A DNA stretch of 64,000 nucleotides. It comes from Neokomagataea tanensis (lineage in GTDB: Bacteria > Pseudomonadota > Alphaproteobacteria > Acetobacterales > Acetobacteraceae). Below, in pieces: positions 25,163-35,096 of the stretch; within the stretch, counting starts at the first letter, position 1; each line of letters starts with the position of its first letter. Under the pieces are notes generated by a model. The model saw nothing but the letters and a program-made list of their open reading frames with translations, did not search any database and had not been told where the DNA came from. The stretch is taken from NCBI RefSeq assembly GCF_006542335.1, contig NZ_CP032485.1, forward strand, positions 1,188,501 to 1,252,500, in the 5' to 3' direction. A program made the position numbers and the translations under genes.

Positions 25163-25921
25163 TCAGCTGGGCTGCAAAAGGTAATCTTTTGCATAGATTC
25201 GACGGATTCGTTTCTCTTGCAAATCTGTTACGTGAATGGTGTGGGCGTTTTTGTTCAGGTGCGGAATAGAACGCGTTTTTAACTGTGGAATGTGTTTGGG
25301 GAGCGTATCGATTTGTTCCATGGTAAAAAGCTTGGAAACAGCAAGCTCACCTTTACGGTTACAAACATACCAGTGCTGAGGCCTGAAAACATGGTCCAAA
25401 TCGTAAGGGGAGTTGGCAGCTTCTACCATGTCGAGCGCATCATTTAATGAGTGGAGCGACCGATATTGCTCGTTGACCGATGGGTGAATGCTGACCCGGT
25501 CCGTTCCGCCCTTTTTAGCGAATGACCACGCCGACACAAAACGCTCAACCGGATCACGCCAGATTGCAAAGCTTGGCAAGATTCTAACCATTTCCGGGGC
25601 GACGTGGCGGTAGTACCGGATGGTTTCATGCATCATAACCCCGCCATAGAGTTGGTCACAGATGGACGTACCACCATTTTTGGGGACGTGGACAAAGAGC
25701 ACACCCGATTTAACAATGGATTTTAAGCGCGCTTCCCGTTTTTTTCCACACGGCAAGGGTAGGCGTAGGTCAGCGGCGCGCTCGTGGATATCGTTGAATT
25801 GCTGAACTTGGAAAGCAGTACGCAAGCTACGATGTAACCAGTCTTCTTTCGCAATCGTGGGAAGCGGGAAGTCCGCAATAGTTTGTGTTTCGTTGAAGGC
25901 GAGAGCGGATTGCTGTGTCAT
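25163..25921 (-). CDS. Sulfotransferase-family protein
   Basis: A 252-residue protein with the PAPS-dependent sulfotransferase signatures of the carbohydrate (Sulfotransfer_2) type: LFVHVPKNGGTSI, the 5'-phosphosulfate loop (about residues 74-86), and AIWRDPVERFVSAWSFAK, the 3'-phosphate-binding region. No signal peptide or membrane segment is seen, so it is probably cytoplasmic and would sulfate a lipid-linked or nascent glycan, or a small metabolite. No neighbouring PAPS synthesis or glycan gene supports a particular substrate. It precedes the receptor gene on the same strand with a 222-base gap. A divergently placed BASS-type gene lies upstream on the same strand. Confidence 0.75.
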   Translation of the reverse strand: MTQQSALAFNETQTIADFPLPTIAKEDWLHRSLRTAFQVQQFNDIHERAADLRLPLPCGKKREARLKSIVKSGVLFVHVPKNGGTSICDQLYGGVMMHETIRYYRHVAPEMVRILPSFAIWRDPVERFVSAWSFAKKGGTDRVSIHPSVNEQYRSLHSLNDALDMVEAANSPYDLDHVFRPQHWYVCNRKGELAVSKLFTMEQIDTLPKHIPQLKTRSIPHLNKNAHTIHVTDLQEKRIRRIYAKDYLLQPS

Positions 25922-26033
25922 GACTGGGTACCCATCTCTTAAATCGGGTTCTTAAAGCGTATGGTCTTTAAGATATAGAGATGAGCAACCAGTGGTGTAA
26001 AAAACGGAAACAGAATGAAACGGCAGAGTCTAT

Positions 26034-26993
26034 TTATCTATTTCCATATTTTCGTGCGAGTAAAGTGCACGTAAATAGTTGGATTTGGTGGTAAATCATC
26101 AAGGGAAGGACAATAATTCCTACAGTCGATGCTGGAAAAATAACGCTTGCCATGGGCACGCCTGAAGCAAGTGATTTTTTGGACCCACAAAGTTGTAGAG
26201 AAATATTGTTTTCAATAGGCATTTTTCGGCCAATAGAGCGCGAAATGGTTAGAATAAAAGTTAGGATTATAAAGTTAATCGCTGTTATTTCGAGGAGGCG
26301 CAATAAGGATACACGGTGCCAAATCCCTTCCGTTACGGCCGCGCTGAATGCCGTGTAAACGACGAGAATAATGGAGCCACGGTCGGTCAAGGAAATTAGG
26401 AATTTGTGCTTTTTGACGATGGGGCCGACCCAAGTCTGAACAATTTGACCAAGCGCGAAGGGCAAAAGAAGTTCTTTGCTTACATCTAAAATTGCTTGCA
26501 GGGGTGATGAGCCACTGTGATGAGCGCCTCCCAAAAGAAGCCCAGCAAGGAGCGGCGTAAGCACAATTCCAGCAATGTTGGACATCGTAGCAGCGCAGAT
26601 TGAGGCTGAAACATTGCCGCGTGCAATGGAAGTTAGAGCGATAGATGATTGCACGGTGGATGGCAGGCAGCATACGAATAAAATGCCGCTCCATAGTCCG
26701 TCACCGATCAGGCCGTCCGGTGAAATGGATTTAAAGAGAAAATGTAGGAAAAGCCCAAGAAGAGGGAAAATGACAAAGGTGCAAAGCAACACTCCACCTT
26801 GCAATCGCCAGTCGCGAACGCTCTCTACGATGGCTTTTCGCTCAAGCTTGGCACCTTGAAAAAAGAACATCAGCGCTATGAGAATTGTAACAAGGTGCGA
26901 GAGCACATTACTGAGCGCGCCATGGCATGGAAAAAAAGATGCCAGGAGGACGGCGCCAATGAGCGCCATGAGAAAGGGGTCGAGACGTTTCAT
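26034..26993 (-). CDS. Bile acid:sodium symporter (BASS/SLC10A7-like) family transporter
   Basis: A 319-residue inner-membrane protein with about ten hydrophobic segments, of the YfeH/SLC10A7-like branch of the BASS family. Characteristic pieces are LMFFFQGAKLER, CCLPSTVQSSIALTSIARGN (the conserved crossover region), NIAGIVLTPLLAGLLLGG and QLCGSKKSLASGVPMASVIFP. ATG 26993 gives the conserved MKRLDPFLMAL N-terminus; the in-frame ATG at 27035 adds 14 residues. Substrate unknown; members move organic anions or pantothenate-like compounds with Na+. It is divergent from the GH32 gene (gap about 137 bases to its ATG). Confidence 0.8.
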   Translation of the reverse strand: MKRLDPFLMALIGAVLLASFFPCHGALSNVLSHLVTILIALMFFFQGAKLERKAIVESVRDWRLQGGVLLCTFVIFPLLGLFLHFLFKSISPDGLIGDGLWSGILFVCCLPSTVQSSIALTSIARGNVSASICAATMSNIAGIVLTPLLAGLLLGGAHHSGSSPLQAILDVSKELLLPFALGQIVQTWVGPIVKKHKFLISLTDRGSIILVVYTAFSAAVTEGIWHRVSLLRLLEITAINFIILTFILTISRSIGRKMPIENNISLQLCGSKKSLASGVPMASVIFPASTVGIIVLPLMIYHQIQLFTCTLLARKYGNR

Positions 26994-27129
26994 AGGGCAG
27001 TATGGGATGAGTTTTTTAAAAGATGCAAACAACAATATGGTTTTTTGAAAATTGCCCCTAGGGAGGTGCCTTGGTAGGCTGGCCTCTAGGGTTCACAAAC
27101 CCAATAAATGTGCTGGAGGGGTAATAATC

Positions 27130-29112
27130 ATGGGCAACGAGACACATAAAGATCAAGGTATTGTGTCCCCTCCAGACCTGGCCACGGAGGGTTTTGTCTC
27201 AAGCAGGCGCCGTGCTTTGGCATCGTTGCTTACAGCAGGCGCGGTGCTGGGGGTAGGGCGTGCGCGGGGGGCAGAACCAGCACATTCCGCAATCCCAGCG
27301 CCGAAAGACCAGCCTAATAACGCGCATGCTGAACCTGCTAATCATCCGGGTGGGGCCGCACAGCCTGTCGTAAAAACACAGGCCGACTATTTTTATCGGC
27401 CGAATATTCACTACAGCCCATCGACGGGGTTTATGAACGACCCGAACGGTTTGATTTTTGATGGTGAGCGTTACCATCTTTATTATCAGTACGACCCCTT
27501 CTCACCGTATGCTGGCCGGGTGCATTGGGGGCATGCAACGAGTACAGATTTATACACATGGCAAGATGCCCCGATTGCTATTGATGAAACTCCGGCAGGC
27601 GAAGCTTATACGGGGTGTGTTGTTATGGACCGGAACAATGTCTCGGGTTTGTTCCCGCCCAAAACAGCGGAAAAAACGTCTGTAGGTGCAGGCGCCAGTG
27701 GATCAGCAGTGAGCGTCCCAACTGCGACGCAGGAGGCGGTTCGGGCTCTGGCCCCAAAAATGGGGAAAGAGACTTCTGATGCCCCTTATGCACCTGAAGC
27801 AATGTCAGCGCTAAAACCAAATGCGGACAAGCCTTTCGGTACATTTTATGCCCCGGAAGCCGGGCCTGTCGCATCTGCTAACGCGAATACTTCAGGGCTA
27901 CCCCCAATGGCTGGTGGTATGATCGCTTTATATACGCGCGCAACGCCCCAGAAGCAGTCGCAATACATCGCTTGGAGTCCTGATGGTGGCAATCATTTCA
28001 TTGATTACGACCAGAATCCGGCACTTGATTTAAATATGACATCCTTCCGGGATCCAAAGGTTTTTTGGCACGACGGAAGCCAGAAATGGGTGATGGTGGT
28101 TGCAAAATCTCGAGAGCACAGGATCGCATTTTTTGGCTCCATAGATCTAAAGCACTGGATGCATTTAAGTGATTTTGGACCTGCAGGCTTGTTTGGAGTG
28201 GATTACGAATGTCCCAATTTGCTTGAGGTGGAGATTGAGGGACAAAAAGGGGTTCGTCGTTGGGTTTTGTTTGTTTCTGTAAACCCAGGTGGGCCGCAGG
28301 GTGGATCGGTTACGCAGTATTTTATCGGAAATTTTGACGGAGAACGCTTTATTCCGGAAAATACGGTGATTGGCCTCACTGACTTTGCAAAAGACAGTTA
28401 CGCTATGCAGGTCTACAATGATTTTCCTGAAAATAAGGCTGTGTATTTTGCATGGTTCGGGAATTGGCAATATTGCGAGGAAGTACCCAATAGAAGTTGG
28501 CGCGGTTTAATGAGTCTGCCGCGCGAAATGAGCTTGCGGCATGACGATATGAATTGGCTCCGCCTCGTACAGCGTCCCTATGGTTTGGCTGCTTTGCGGC
28601 AGCCAGAAATGCCCTTCAAGCCGACACGGATACAGGCCCAAAGCGGTGTTCAAACGAGTCTTCCGGTTGGGCAGGCGTTTGAGTTGTCCTTAACCGCCAC
28701 TGTGGATGAGCGCGTGAATGCACAACCGGACGGAAATCAGGGGCGCGCCGGACGGTTTGTCATTGTTTTTTCAAACAGCCAAGGTGAGTCACTATCAATT
28801 GGATTTGACGCTTTTTCCGGGCAATTATGGTTGGATAGAGGAAATTTGCATGGCTTCTCCCAACCATTCTTTACGGAGCGTTTTTCCACGCCGCTTATAG
28901 CCAATAGCCGTCGGTTCAATGTACAAATTATCGTAGATGCCTGTGCCTTGGAAATTTATGCCAATGATGGTTTGTCTGTAGGTACTGCACTAATTTATCC
29001 AGCAAATCCGTTGGAAACGCTTAGCTTAGAAGCAACAAATGCAGGTGCCACGATCCATGAAATTCGGTTATGCGGTTTGAAAAAAACAATGGACCGTCCG
29101 ACGGCTGCTTAA
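27130..29112 (+). CDS. Secreted GH32 fructan hydrolase (levanase-like)
   Basis: A 660-residue glycoside hydrolase family 32 enzyme that cleaves beta-fructosyl bonds in levan, inulin or sucrose. A twin-arginine signal is visible (SSRRRALASLLTAGAVLGVG, residues about 24-43), so export of folded protein by Tat is likely. GH32 motifs are in order: NDPNG (nucleophile Asp), FRDPKVFW (transition-state Asp) and DYECPNL (acid/base Glu), then the C-terminal beta-sandwich (FELSLTATVDE). A low-complexity insert of about 83 residues (178-260) interrupts the propeller between SGLFPP and GGMIALYT. ATG 27130 is preferred because GGAGGGG lies 7-13 bases upstream; the earlier in-frame start is poor. Acetic acid bacteria commonly make levan. 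Confidence 0.9.
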   Translation: MGNETHKDQGIVSPPDLATEGFVSSRRRALASLLTAGAVLGVGRARGAEPAHSAIPAPKDQPNNAHAEPANHPGGAAQPVVKTQADYFYRPNIHYSPSTGFMNDPNGLIFDGERYHLYYQYDPFSPYAGRVHWGHATSTDLYTWQDAPIAIDETPAGEAYTGCVVMDRNNVSGLFPPKTAEKTSVGAGASGSAVSVPTATQEAVRALAPKMGKETSDAPYAPEAMSALKPNADKPFGTFYAPEAGPVASANANTSGLPPMAGGMIALYTRATPQKQSQYIAWSPDGGNHFIDYDQNPALDLNMTSFRDPKVFWHDGSQKWVMVVAKSREHRIAFFGSIDLKHWMHLSDFGPAGLFGVDYECPNLLEVEIEGQKGVRRWVLFVSVNPGGPQGGSVTQYFIGNFDGERFIPENTVIGLTDFAKDSYAMQVYNDFPENKAVYFAWFGNWQYCEEVPNRSWRGLMSLPREMSLRHDDMNWLRLVQRPYGLAALRQPEMPFKPTRIQAQSGVQTSLPVGQAFELSLTATVDERVNAQPDGNQGRAGRFVIVFSNSQGESLSIGFDAFSGQLWLDRGNLHGFSQPFFTERFSTPLIANSRRFNVQIIVDACALEIYANDGLSVGTALIYPANPLETLSLEATNAGATIHEIRLCGLKKTMDRPTAA

Positions 29113-29250
29113 GCCTGACTTTTGCGGGTTGAGAACAGTAGAAGCTCGTGTTTGTGCTCAGAGGCAGACTTGCCGGATTTTAGGTGCCGGCTGAGGCTGG
29201 GCATAAAAGGAAGCGGCATGAAAAATTAGCAATTTTTTCATCAATAGGGG

Positions 29251-29291
29251 CGATCTTGAGGAAAATAACTCTCATAGGCGTATCAAGATCG
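29251..29291 (+). promoter_or_regulatory. Inverted repeat around the first MCP start codon
   Basis: CGATCTTGA (29251-29259) and TCAAGATCG (29283-29291) are perfect 9-bp repeats with a 23-base loop. The second arm ends on the G of the GTG start codon. It could hold the start region in a hairpin, or be a DNA site. Confidence 0.35.
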
Positions 29292-31166
29292 TGCTCGAAA
29301 ATTTTCGTTTCAGAACAAAAATAGCATTTATTGCTGTTGCTCTTCTGATTGTTTCGGTATTCGGCGCTGGGTTCAGAGCGTATACTCAGTCATCGCTCAA
29401 CGAAAAGTATAACGATTTTATTTTAAAAGACGACAGAGGCACGATCGCGCTTGCCCGTATAACGGACAAGATAAATGCGATGTTATACGCAACAAGACGA
29501 ATAACAGACCCCGGAAGCGGCAGTAAAATAAATACAATAATTAATCGGTTTCATACTGATGAATCTGATACGATTCTCTTATTTTCTAAAATTTATGAAA
29601 TAGACCCATCCCTCAAAGAGAGTTTGTCTCCGTTAGAGCAACGTTACCAGCATTTGCAATCAATGATGGATCAGGTGGTTGATCTGGTGCAGGGGGAAGT
29701 CTGGATAAGTCTTCTTCGCTTTTGTCAGGTATGGACGATTTTGGAATAAAATTGGCAGTAGATATTGGGTCTTTAGAAAAAGAAAAAATGTCTAATACGG
29801 ATTATCTTTTCAAAAAGATGATCAATAATTCTATTAAGTATTCCTATATTTGTACATTTACATCACTTTCTCTCCTTTTCGTTGTGTTTGTTTTTTCACT
29901 CATTGTAAGTGCTAAAGATATTATTCGACCGCTTAACCTTGTTAGAAATAGAATGTTTTTAATTGCTGACGGTAAGTTGGACGAAGAGATACCGTGCTTA
30001 AGACGTGGAGATGAGGTTGGCGATATTGCGAGAGCACTACAGACTATTCAAAGCAGTCTTCAAGCAGCTCGGAAAGTTGAAAAGGAGCAAGCTGAAGAGC
30101 GTGCAAATGTGGAAAAGGAACGTGCAGCGGTTATTTTGCATCGTGAGGAGGAGGCCGCTCAAATTCAATCCGTATCTGATACCGTGCGGGAGGGTTTGGC
30201 AGCGCTCGCGGAGGGTAATGTTACCTACAGGATAAAAGCTGAATTCCCCGACAAATTTCAGACGATGAAAGTGGACTTTAATAAAGCTTGTGCCCAGTTA
30301 CAGCAGACGATTAATGCTGTCCAAAGGGGTGTAGTCGCGATTGGGACGGGTGCAAAGCAAATCACTACGGCATCAGAAGATATGGCTAGGCGCACTGAGC
30401 AGCAGGCAGCAAACATAGAAGAGTCGTCAGTGGCACTGGGTCGAGTGGTCGAAATGGTGCGTGATACCGCTGAAAATGCATCGCAAGCAGCCCGTGTGAC
30501 GGATGAGGCGCGTCAGGGGCAGAATCTTCTGGAGGTATTGTGCAGTCTGCGGTGAGTGCCATGGGCGAAATCGAACAAAGCTTCAAACATATTAATCAGG
30601 TCATTGGCTTAATTGATGACATAGCATTCCAGACAAATTTATTGGCTTTAAATGCAGGAATTGAAGCTGCACGCGCAGGCGATGCAGGGCGGGGGTTTTC
30701 TGTTGTTGCGACTGAAATCCGTAATTTAGCGCAACGCTCGGCTGACGGTGCGCGTGAGGTAAAAGCATTAGTTTCGAACTCAAACATATTCGTAAATGAT
30801 GGCGTGAAGCTTGTCAGAGATGCAGGCGGCGCGTTGGATATGATCTTTAAAAGAATGGACGATATTGATCGTCTGGTTTCATCGATTGCTCAAGCTTCAA
30901 GTGGGCAGTCAGTCGCGCTTAATGAGATTAATTTGGCTGTAGGCGAGATGACCACGGCAACTCAACAAAATGCAGCTTTAGTTGAGCAAAATACGACAGC
31001 GATATCGTCCTTGGATCAAGAAGCCGAAGAATTAGGCAAGGAGGTTGGTTTCTTTCGTGTGAATTACACGGATTATGTCCCAATGGATGAAAAAATTAAG
31101 GTAAAAAAACCAATAGAATTAGAGTTTTGTAGCACTTCAGACAGCGGGTGGGAACATTTTAGGTAA
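29291..31166 (+). pseudogene. Methyl-accepting chemotaxis protein, frameshifted twice as given
   Basis: Three consecutive frames (29291-29749, 29722-30555, 30540-31166) together make one methyl-accepting chemotaxis protein of about 620 residues. It has an N-terminal membrane helix and periplasmic sensor, a second helix (FTSLSLLFVVFVFSLIV), a HAMP domain, and the MCP hairpin with DIAFQTNLLALNAGIEAARAGDAG. The breaks are at GGGGG 29692-29696 and GGGG 30516-30519; adding one G at each restores a continuous protein matching the paralogue at 33204. The C-terminus ends in GWEHF, a fit to the x-W-x-x-F pentapeptide that tethers CheR and CheB. The gene heads the chemotaxis cluster. It is either truly broken or a sequence error. 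Confidence 0.88.
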
Positions 31167-31187
31167 ATCGTTTGTGGGGTCTATAAA

Positions 31188-32078
31188 ATGAATATTCCTA
31201 CAGTAGGGGACCTGAAGGAAAAGAACATTATAATAAATGATCTTTTTTGTTCAGTTTACGATATTTCAAATGAAAACACCCTTATTATAGCGGGTATTGT
31301 AAAAAAATACTCTGGATTAAATATAGATCTTACAAAAAAACCTTTAATTATATCTCGGTTAAGCCGGCGGTTGCGCTTGTTAAAATGTAACAACTTTGAC
31401 GACTATATAAAGTATATTTCTATGGTGGATAATACCCATGAGAAAGAGCAAATGGCGATTGCTCTTACAACAAACACCACAGCATTTTTCAGAGAGGCGC
31501 ATCATTTTGATGCGCTGCGAAGCCTTTGTAAGCGGCGCGTATCACATGACGTCGCGACCGATGGTGCATTTAGAATTTGGTGTGCTGCTGCTTCAAGTGG
31601 AGAAGAAGCTTATTCGGCTGTATTTTCTGTTGTTGATCTCTTCAAAAACAAACATCAGAAAAATCTGAGAGTTTTAGCTACGGATATAAATCCATATGTT
31701 TTAGAAAAGGCGCGCAATGGTACTTATTTATCAGAGTACAAATATAATATACCAAAAAATTTATTTAATGAGTTTTGCGTAGAGAATAAATACATAAATC
31801 AATTTTCGATAGATGAAAAAATTAGGTCAAAAATATTTTTTGAGAAGATGAATCTCATACAAAAATGGCCAATAGAGAAGAAAATGGATGCAATATTTTG
31901 CCGTAATATCTTTATCTATTTTGATAAAGAAACAAAAGAAAATGTATTGCGCAGAATGTTGTCACATTTGCACATTGGAGGAGAAATTTACTTCGGCCAT
32001 TCAGAACATATACGCTCACCTGAGCGGTATGGTTTGGAAGCTTGCGGGGTTACCGCGTACAGGAAGGTGGCTAATTAA
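31188..32078 (+). CDS. cheR: Chemotaxis methyltransferase CheR
   Basis: A 296-residue S-adenosylmethionine-dependent glutamate methyltransferase that methylates MCP receptors for adaptation. The N-terminal helical domain is followed by the SAM fold: FRIWCAAASSGEEAYS (motif I), VLATDINPYVLEKA, and DAIFCRNIFIYF with the CheR signature, plus LHIGGEIYFGHSEHI. Length is normal. The stop overlaps the cheB ATG in TAATG, so they are coupled. It follows the first MCP by 21 bases. The MCP with a GWEHF tail is the obvious substrate. Confidence 0.93.
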   Translation: MNIPTVGDLKEKNIIINDLFCSVYDISNENTLIIAGIVKKYSGLNIDLTKKPLIISRLSRRLRLLKCNNFDDYIKYISMVDNTHEKEQMAIALTTNTTAFFREAHHFDALRSLCKRRVSHDVATDGAFRIWCAAASSGEEAYSAVFSVVDLFKNKHQKNLRVLATDINPYVLEKARNGTYLSEYKYNIPKNLFNEFCVENKYINQFSIDEKIRSKIFFEKMNLIQKWPIEKKMDAIFCRNIFIYFDKETKENVLRRMLSHLHIGGEIYFGHSEHIRSPERYGLEACGVTAYRKVAN

Positions 32079-33129
32079 TGCGCCCTGTATCTGTTCTAAT
32101 CGTTGATGACTCAATCACTGCACGTTCGCTTATGACCGTCGCGTTGCGAAGAGATCCTCTCATTACCGTCGTTGGTACCGCAGCAACCGCTTTTGAAGCG
32201 CGGGATATGATTATGGCACTCAAGCCTGATGTTTTGACGTTGGATGTCGAAATGCCGCAGATGAATGGTCTGGAGTTTCTTGAAAAAATAATGACCTTGA
32301 GGCCTATGCCAGTTGTTATGGTTTCATCCCATACTCGCAGGGGGGCAGATACGGCCATACGCGCTTTAGAAATTGGTGCAGTTGAATGTTATGCAAAGTC
32401 CGTCACACGGCCGGGGCACTCAGTATACGAAGATTTGCCCCTTGTAATTCACAGGGCCGCTAAAGCTCATATCAGACAGACTAAAAAAGGGGAGGATGTT
32501 AGGGATTTTTCTCCCATCATACGTAATAGTGAACTGCATTCTCCTCTAATTGCTATCGGGTCTTCTACGGGAGGGGTTGAAGCGCTGAGCGAGGTTTTGC
32601 GGCGTTTCCCGGTAAATTGCCCCCCGACAGTTATAGCGCAGCATTTGCCTGGTGCATTCAGCGAAGGTTTTGCCAAGCGGCTCGATCATTTATGTGCGCC
32701 TAAGGTTAGGCTTGCTCAACATCTCGCGCCTGTTACTCAGGGAGAAATTGTCATAGCCCCTGGGGGGAGCGGCATATGGAGGTTGTCCGGCGTAGTGGTG
32801 AGATTTTTACGCGTTTGGTGGAAAGAGAGCCAGTCAATGGGCACAGGCCATCCGTAGATGTCTTGTTTGACTCGGTGGCAAAATTTTGCGGGAACCATGC
32901 TGTAGGAATTATCCTGACTGGCATGGGTAATGATGGTGCTCAAGGGTTGCTCCGAATGCGTAGAGCTGGGGCGTACACTATCGGGCAAGATGAAAGCACA
33001 TGTGTTGTTTATGGCATGCCAAAAGCAGCCTATGATATTGGAGCTATCGACCTCCAAATACCATTAAAAGAAATAACGGACTCTATTTTTAATAAAATAT
33101 CAAAATTAAATATTTATGAAAAAACATAA
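32078..33129 (+). pseudogene. cheB: Chemotaxis methylesterase CheB, frameshifted as given
   Basis: A CheB protein in two frames. The first (32078-32857) has the receiver domain with LIVDDSITARS and the phosphorylatable Asp in LTLDVEMPQMNG, then the methylesterase domain with active-site Ser in GSSTGG and His in AQHLPGAF. The second (from about 32776) continues with [29 protein letters not shown] and the catalytic Asp in MGNDGAQG. The break is at GGGGGG 32762-32767; one extra G gives the expected [10 protein letters not shown] join. Restored length is about 350 residues, normal for CheB. It removes methyl groups added by CheR and responds to CheA phosphorylation, but no cheA is in the window. 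Confidence 0.9.
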
Positions 33130-33181
33130 AAACCTTAATTATTATAATAATCGTTAATTTAAAAAAATTATTTTGGAGAAA

Positions 33182-33211
33182 ATGTCACTTTTGGATTTTA
33201 GAAATGTATAA
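33182..33211 (+). other. Possible 9-codon upstream ORF overlapping an MCP start
   Basis: ATG 33182 follows GGAGAA by 2-6 bases and runs 9 codons to TAA 33209-33211, overlapping the MCP ATG at 33204. It has better ribosome-binding context than the MCP start, so it could couple or attenuate translation, but such short frames also arise by chance. Confidence 0.2.
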
Positions 33212-35069
33212 TAAATTACTAATCAAAACAAAAATATCATTGCTGGCTTGTGCGTTGGCGGGTATTGCCCTGCTAGGCACAGCATTTCTTGCCTGGCGGG
33301 AAATGGCAATGGAGGCCAAGTACAGGGCAATAGTTCTCGTTGATGAGCCGGGAACATTAGAGCTTGCGAAGGCGACAGATAAAATTGATGCTTTGCTTTA
33401 TGCATCTCATCGAATGATGGAGCAGGTTCATGCCGCAGGTTTCAAATTAACCTATCAGCGGCTCCAGCAAGATGTAAAAGGTATGGATAAGGTTTTGGAG
33501 CAGGCTGGGCGTACTGATCCAAGCTTGAGAAAGACACTTTTCCCTCTGCTTCGACAGTGGACCGACCTTAAAAGAATGTTTTTGCAGACTGCTGCGGCAG
33601 CACGGCAAGGAGATGTTGAGCAAGTCATAGATAATTTAAACTTTCTGGATAATGAAGGGATGAATTTTTCTATTAATATTGGAGAAATATCAGATGATAG
33701 AATGGTTTACCTTAGTAATTATACAAACAATATTGCAAAAAAATCAAAAATTTCCATCTATATTTGTGTATTAATTATATTCTTTTCCGTCATGTTGGCA
33801 TCTTTTTTGCTGATATATTTATCAGGGAAAGGTGTTGTTAGCCCTTTGCTAAAAATAAGAGATAATATGCTCGCCATAGCGGCGGGTACTGTGAATGTGG
33901 ATATTCCTCTTCGGGAGCGAGGCGATGAGGTGGGGGCTATGGCGAAAGCGCTTTACACCATGCAAGCAGGCCTACAACAGGCAAAGATTTTGGAAAACAA
34001 ACAGAAAATACAGGAAGAAAACTTAGCTCAAGAGCAGCGCCTTTTTGCCGAGGCTGTGGAAAAGGAAGCGGCTATTGAACAGCAGGCTGTTGATATGATC
34101 AGGCTGGGGCTGGCAGAGGCCGCGAACGGGAATTTAACCCATCGTATTGTTGTGGATTTTCCCGAGAAATTACGCGTGATGAAGGAGGATTTTAACAGTT
34201 CCTTCGTCAAATTGAGAACTGCCCTGGCTGATGTACAAGCAGGTGTCATGGTGATTAAAGCCGGATCAGAGCAAATTGCGGTAGCGTCTAACGATGTATC
34301 CTGCCGTATTGAGCGCCAAGCTCTTAGCATTGAGCACTCTTCGCTAGCACTGAACCGTGTTTCGGGCATGCTTAAAGATGCGGCTTCGAGTGCTGGTAAA
34401 GTGGCGGGCGTTACAGAAAGTGCTCGTGCCAATGCTGAGCATTCGGCGATGAAAATGCATAATGCCGTGAAGGCAATGGATCTTATCGACAATGGCTTTA
34501 AGGAAATTAGCCAGGTGATTGGTTTGATTGACGATATCGCCTTCCAAACTAATCTTTTGGCATTAAATGCCGGTATTGAAGCAGCTCGCGCAGGCGATGC
34601 TGGGAGTGGGTTTGCAATAGTCGCACGCGAAGTGAGGACGTTGGCTTTGCGCTCTGCTGAAAGCGCGCAAAAGGTAAAAACGCTGATTTCTAAGTCAGGG
34701 GATTTTGTTAAAGATGGTGTTCTGCAAGTGAATGCAGCTGGCGGAGCCTTGGGTGATATATTGGCCCAAGTTGCTGAGATAAATAGGCACGTATCGGAAA
34801 TCGCCCGTTCATCAGTTGGCCAAGCAGCCGCGGTTGAGGAGATTAACGTTGCGGTTAATGAAATGACTAAAACGACACATCAGAACGCCGCTATGATTGA
34901 ACAAACTGCGGCGTCAATCACGACTCTCGATCAAGAGGCGACCCGTTTGAAAGAGAAAATTTCTGTTTTTAAAGTGGATCACATTGCGCAGCGTAAACAG
35001 GGAGGGTTGGCTCTCTCTCAGACACAAAATGCACGGCCCATGAGAAAGACCCGCCGCTTGCATGCATAA
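33204..35069 (+). CDS. Methyl-accepting chemotaxis protein
   Basis: A 621-residue receptor: N-terminal membrane helix (LLACALAGIALLGTAFLAW), a periplasmic four-helix-type sensor of about 165 residues, a second helix (ISIYICVLIIFFSVMLASFLL), then HAMP (VVSPLLKIRDNMLAIAAG), a second HAMP-like segment, and the MCP signalling hairpin (DIAFQTNLLALNAGIEAARAGDAGSGFAIVAREVR). It is the intact paralogue of the frameshifted MCP at 29291, with a similar sensor (LVDEPGTLELAKATDKIDALLYA). The C-terminus ends in a basic tail (RPMRKTRRLHA) and lacks the W-x-x-F pentapeptide, so it probably depends on assistance from other receptors. No strong ribosome binding site precedes the ATG. Ligand unknown. Confidence 0.9.
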   Translation: MYNKLLIKTKISLLACALAGIALLGTAFLAWREMAMEAKYRAIVLVDEPGTLELAKATDKIDALLYASHRMMEQVHAAGFKLTYQRLQQDVKGMDKVLEQAGRTDPSLRKTLFPLLRQWTDLKRMFLQTAAAARQGDVEQVIDNLNFLDNEGMNFSINIGEISDDRMVYLSNYTNNIAKKSKISIYICVLIIFFSVMLASFLLIYLSGKGVVSPLLKIRDNMLAIAAGTVNVDIPLRERGDEVGAMAKALYTMQAGLQQAKILENKQKIQEENLAQEQRLFAEAVEKEAAIEQQAVDMIRLGLAEAANGNLTHRIVVDFPEKLRVMKEDFNSSFVKLRTALADVQAGVMVIKAGSEQIAVASNDVSCRIERQALSIEHSSLALNRVSGMLKDAASSAGKVAGVTESARANAEHSAMKMHNAVKAMDLIDNGFKEISQVIGLIDDIAFQTNLLALNAGIEAARAGDAGSGFAIVAREVRTLALRSAESAQKVKTLISKSGDFVKDGVLQVNAAGGALGDILAQVAEINRHVSEIARSSVGQAAAVEEINVAVNEMTKTTHQNAAMIEQTAASITTLDQEATRLKEKISVFKVDHIAQRKQGGLALSQTQNARPMRKTRRLHA

Positions 35070-35096
35070 AGATTTAGCGCTGTGTGTAGTTTAGGG

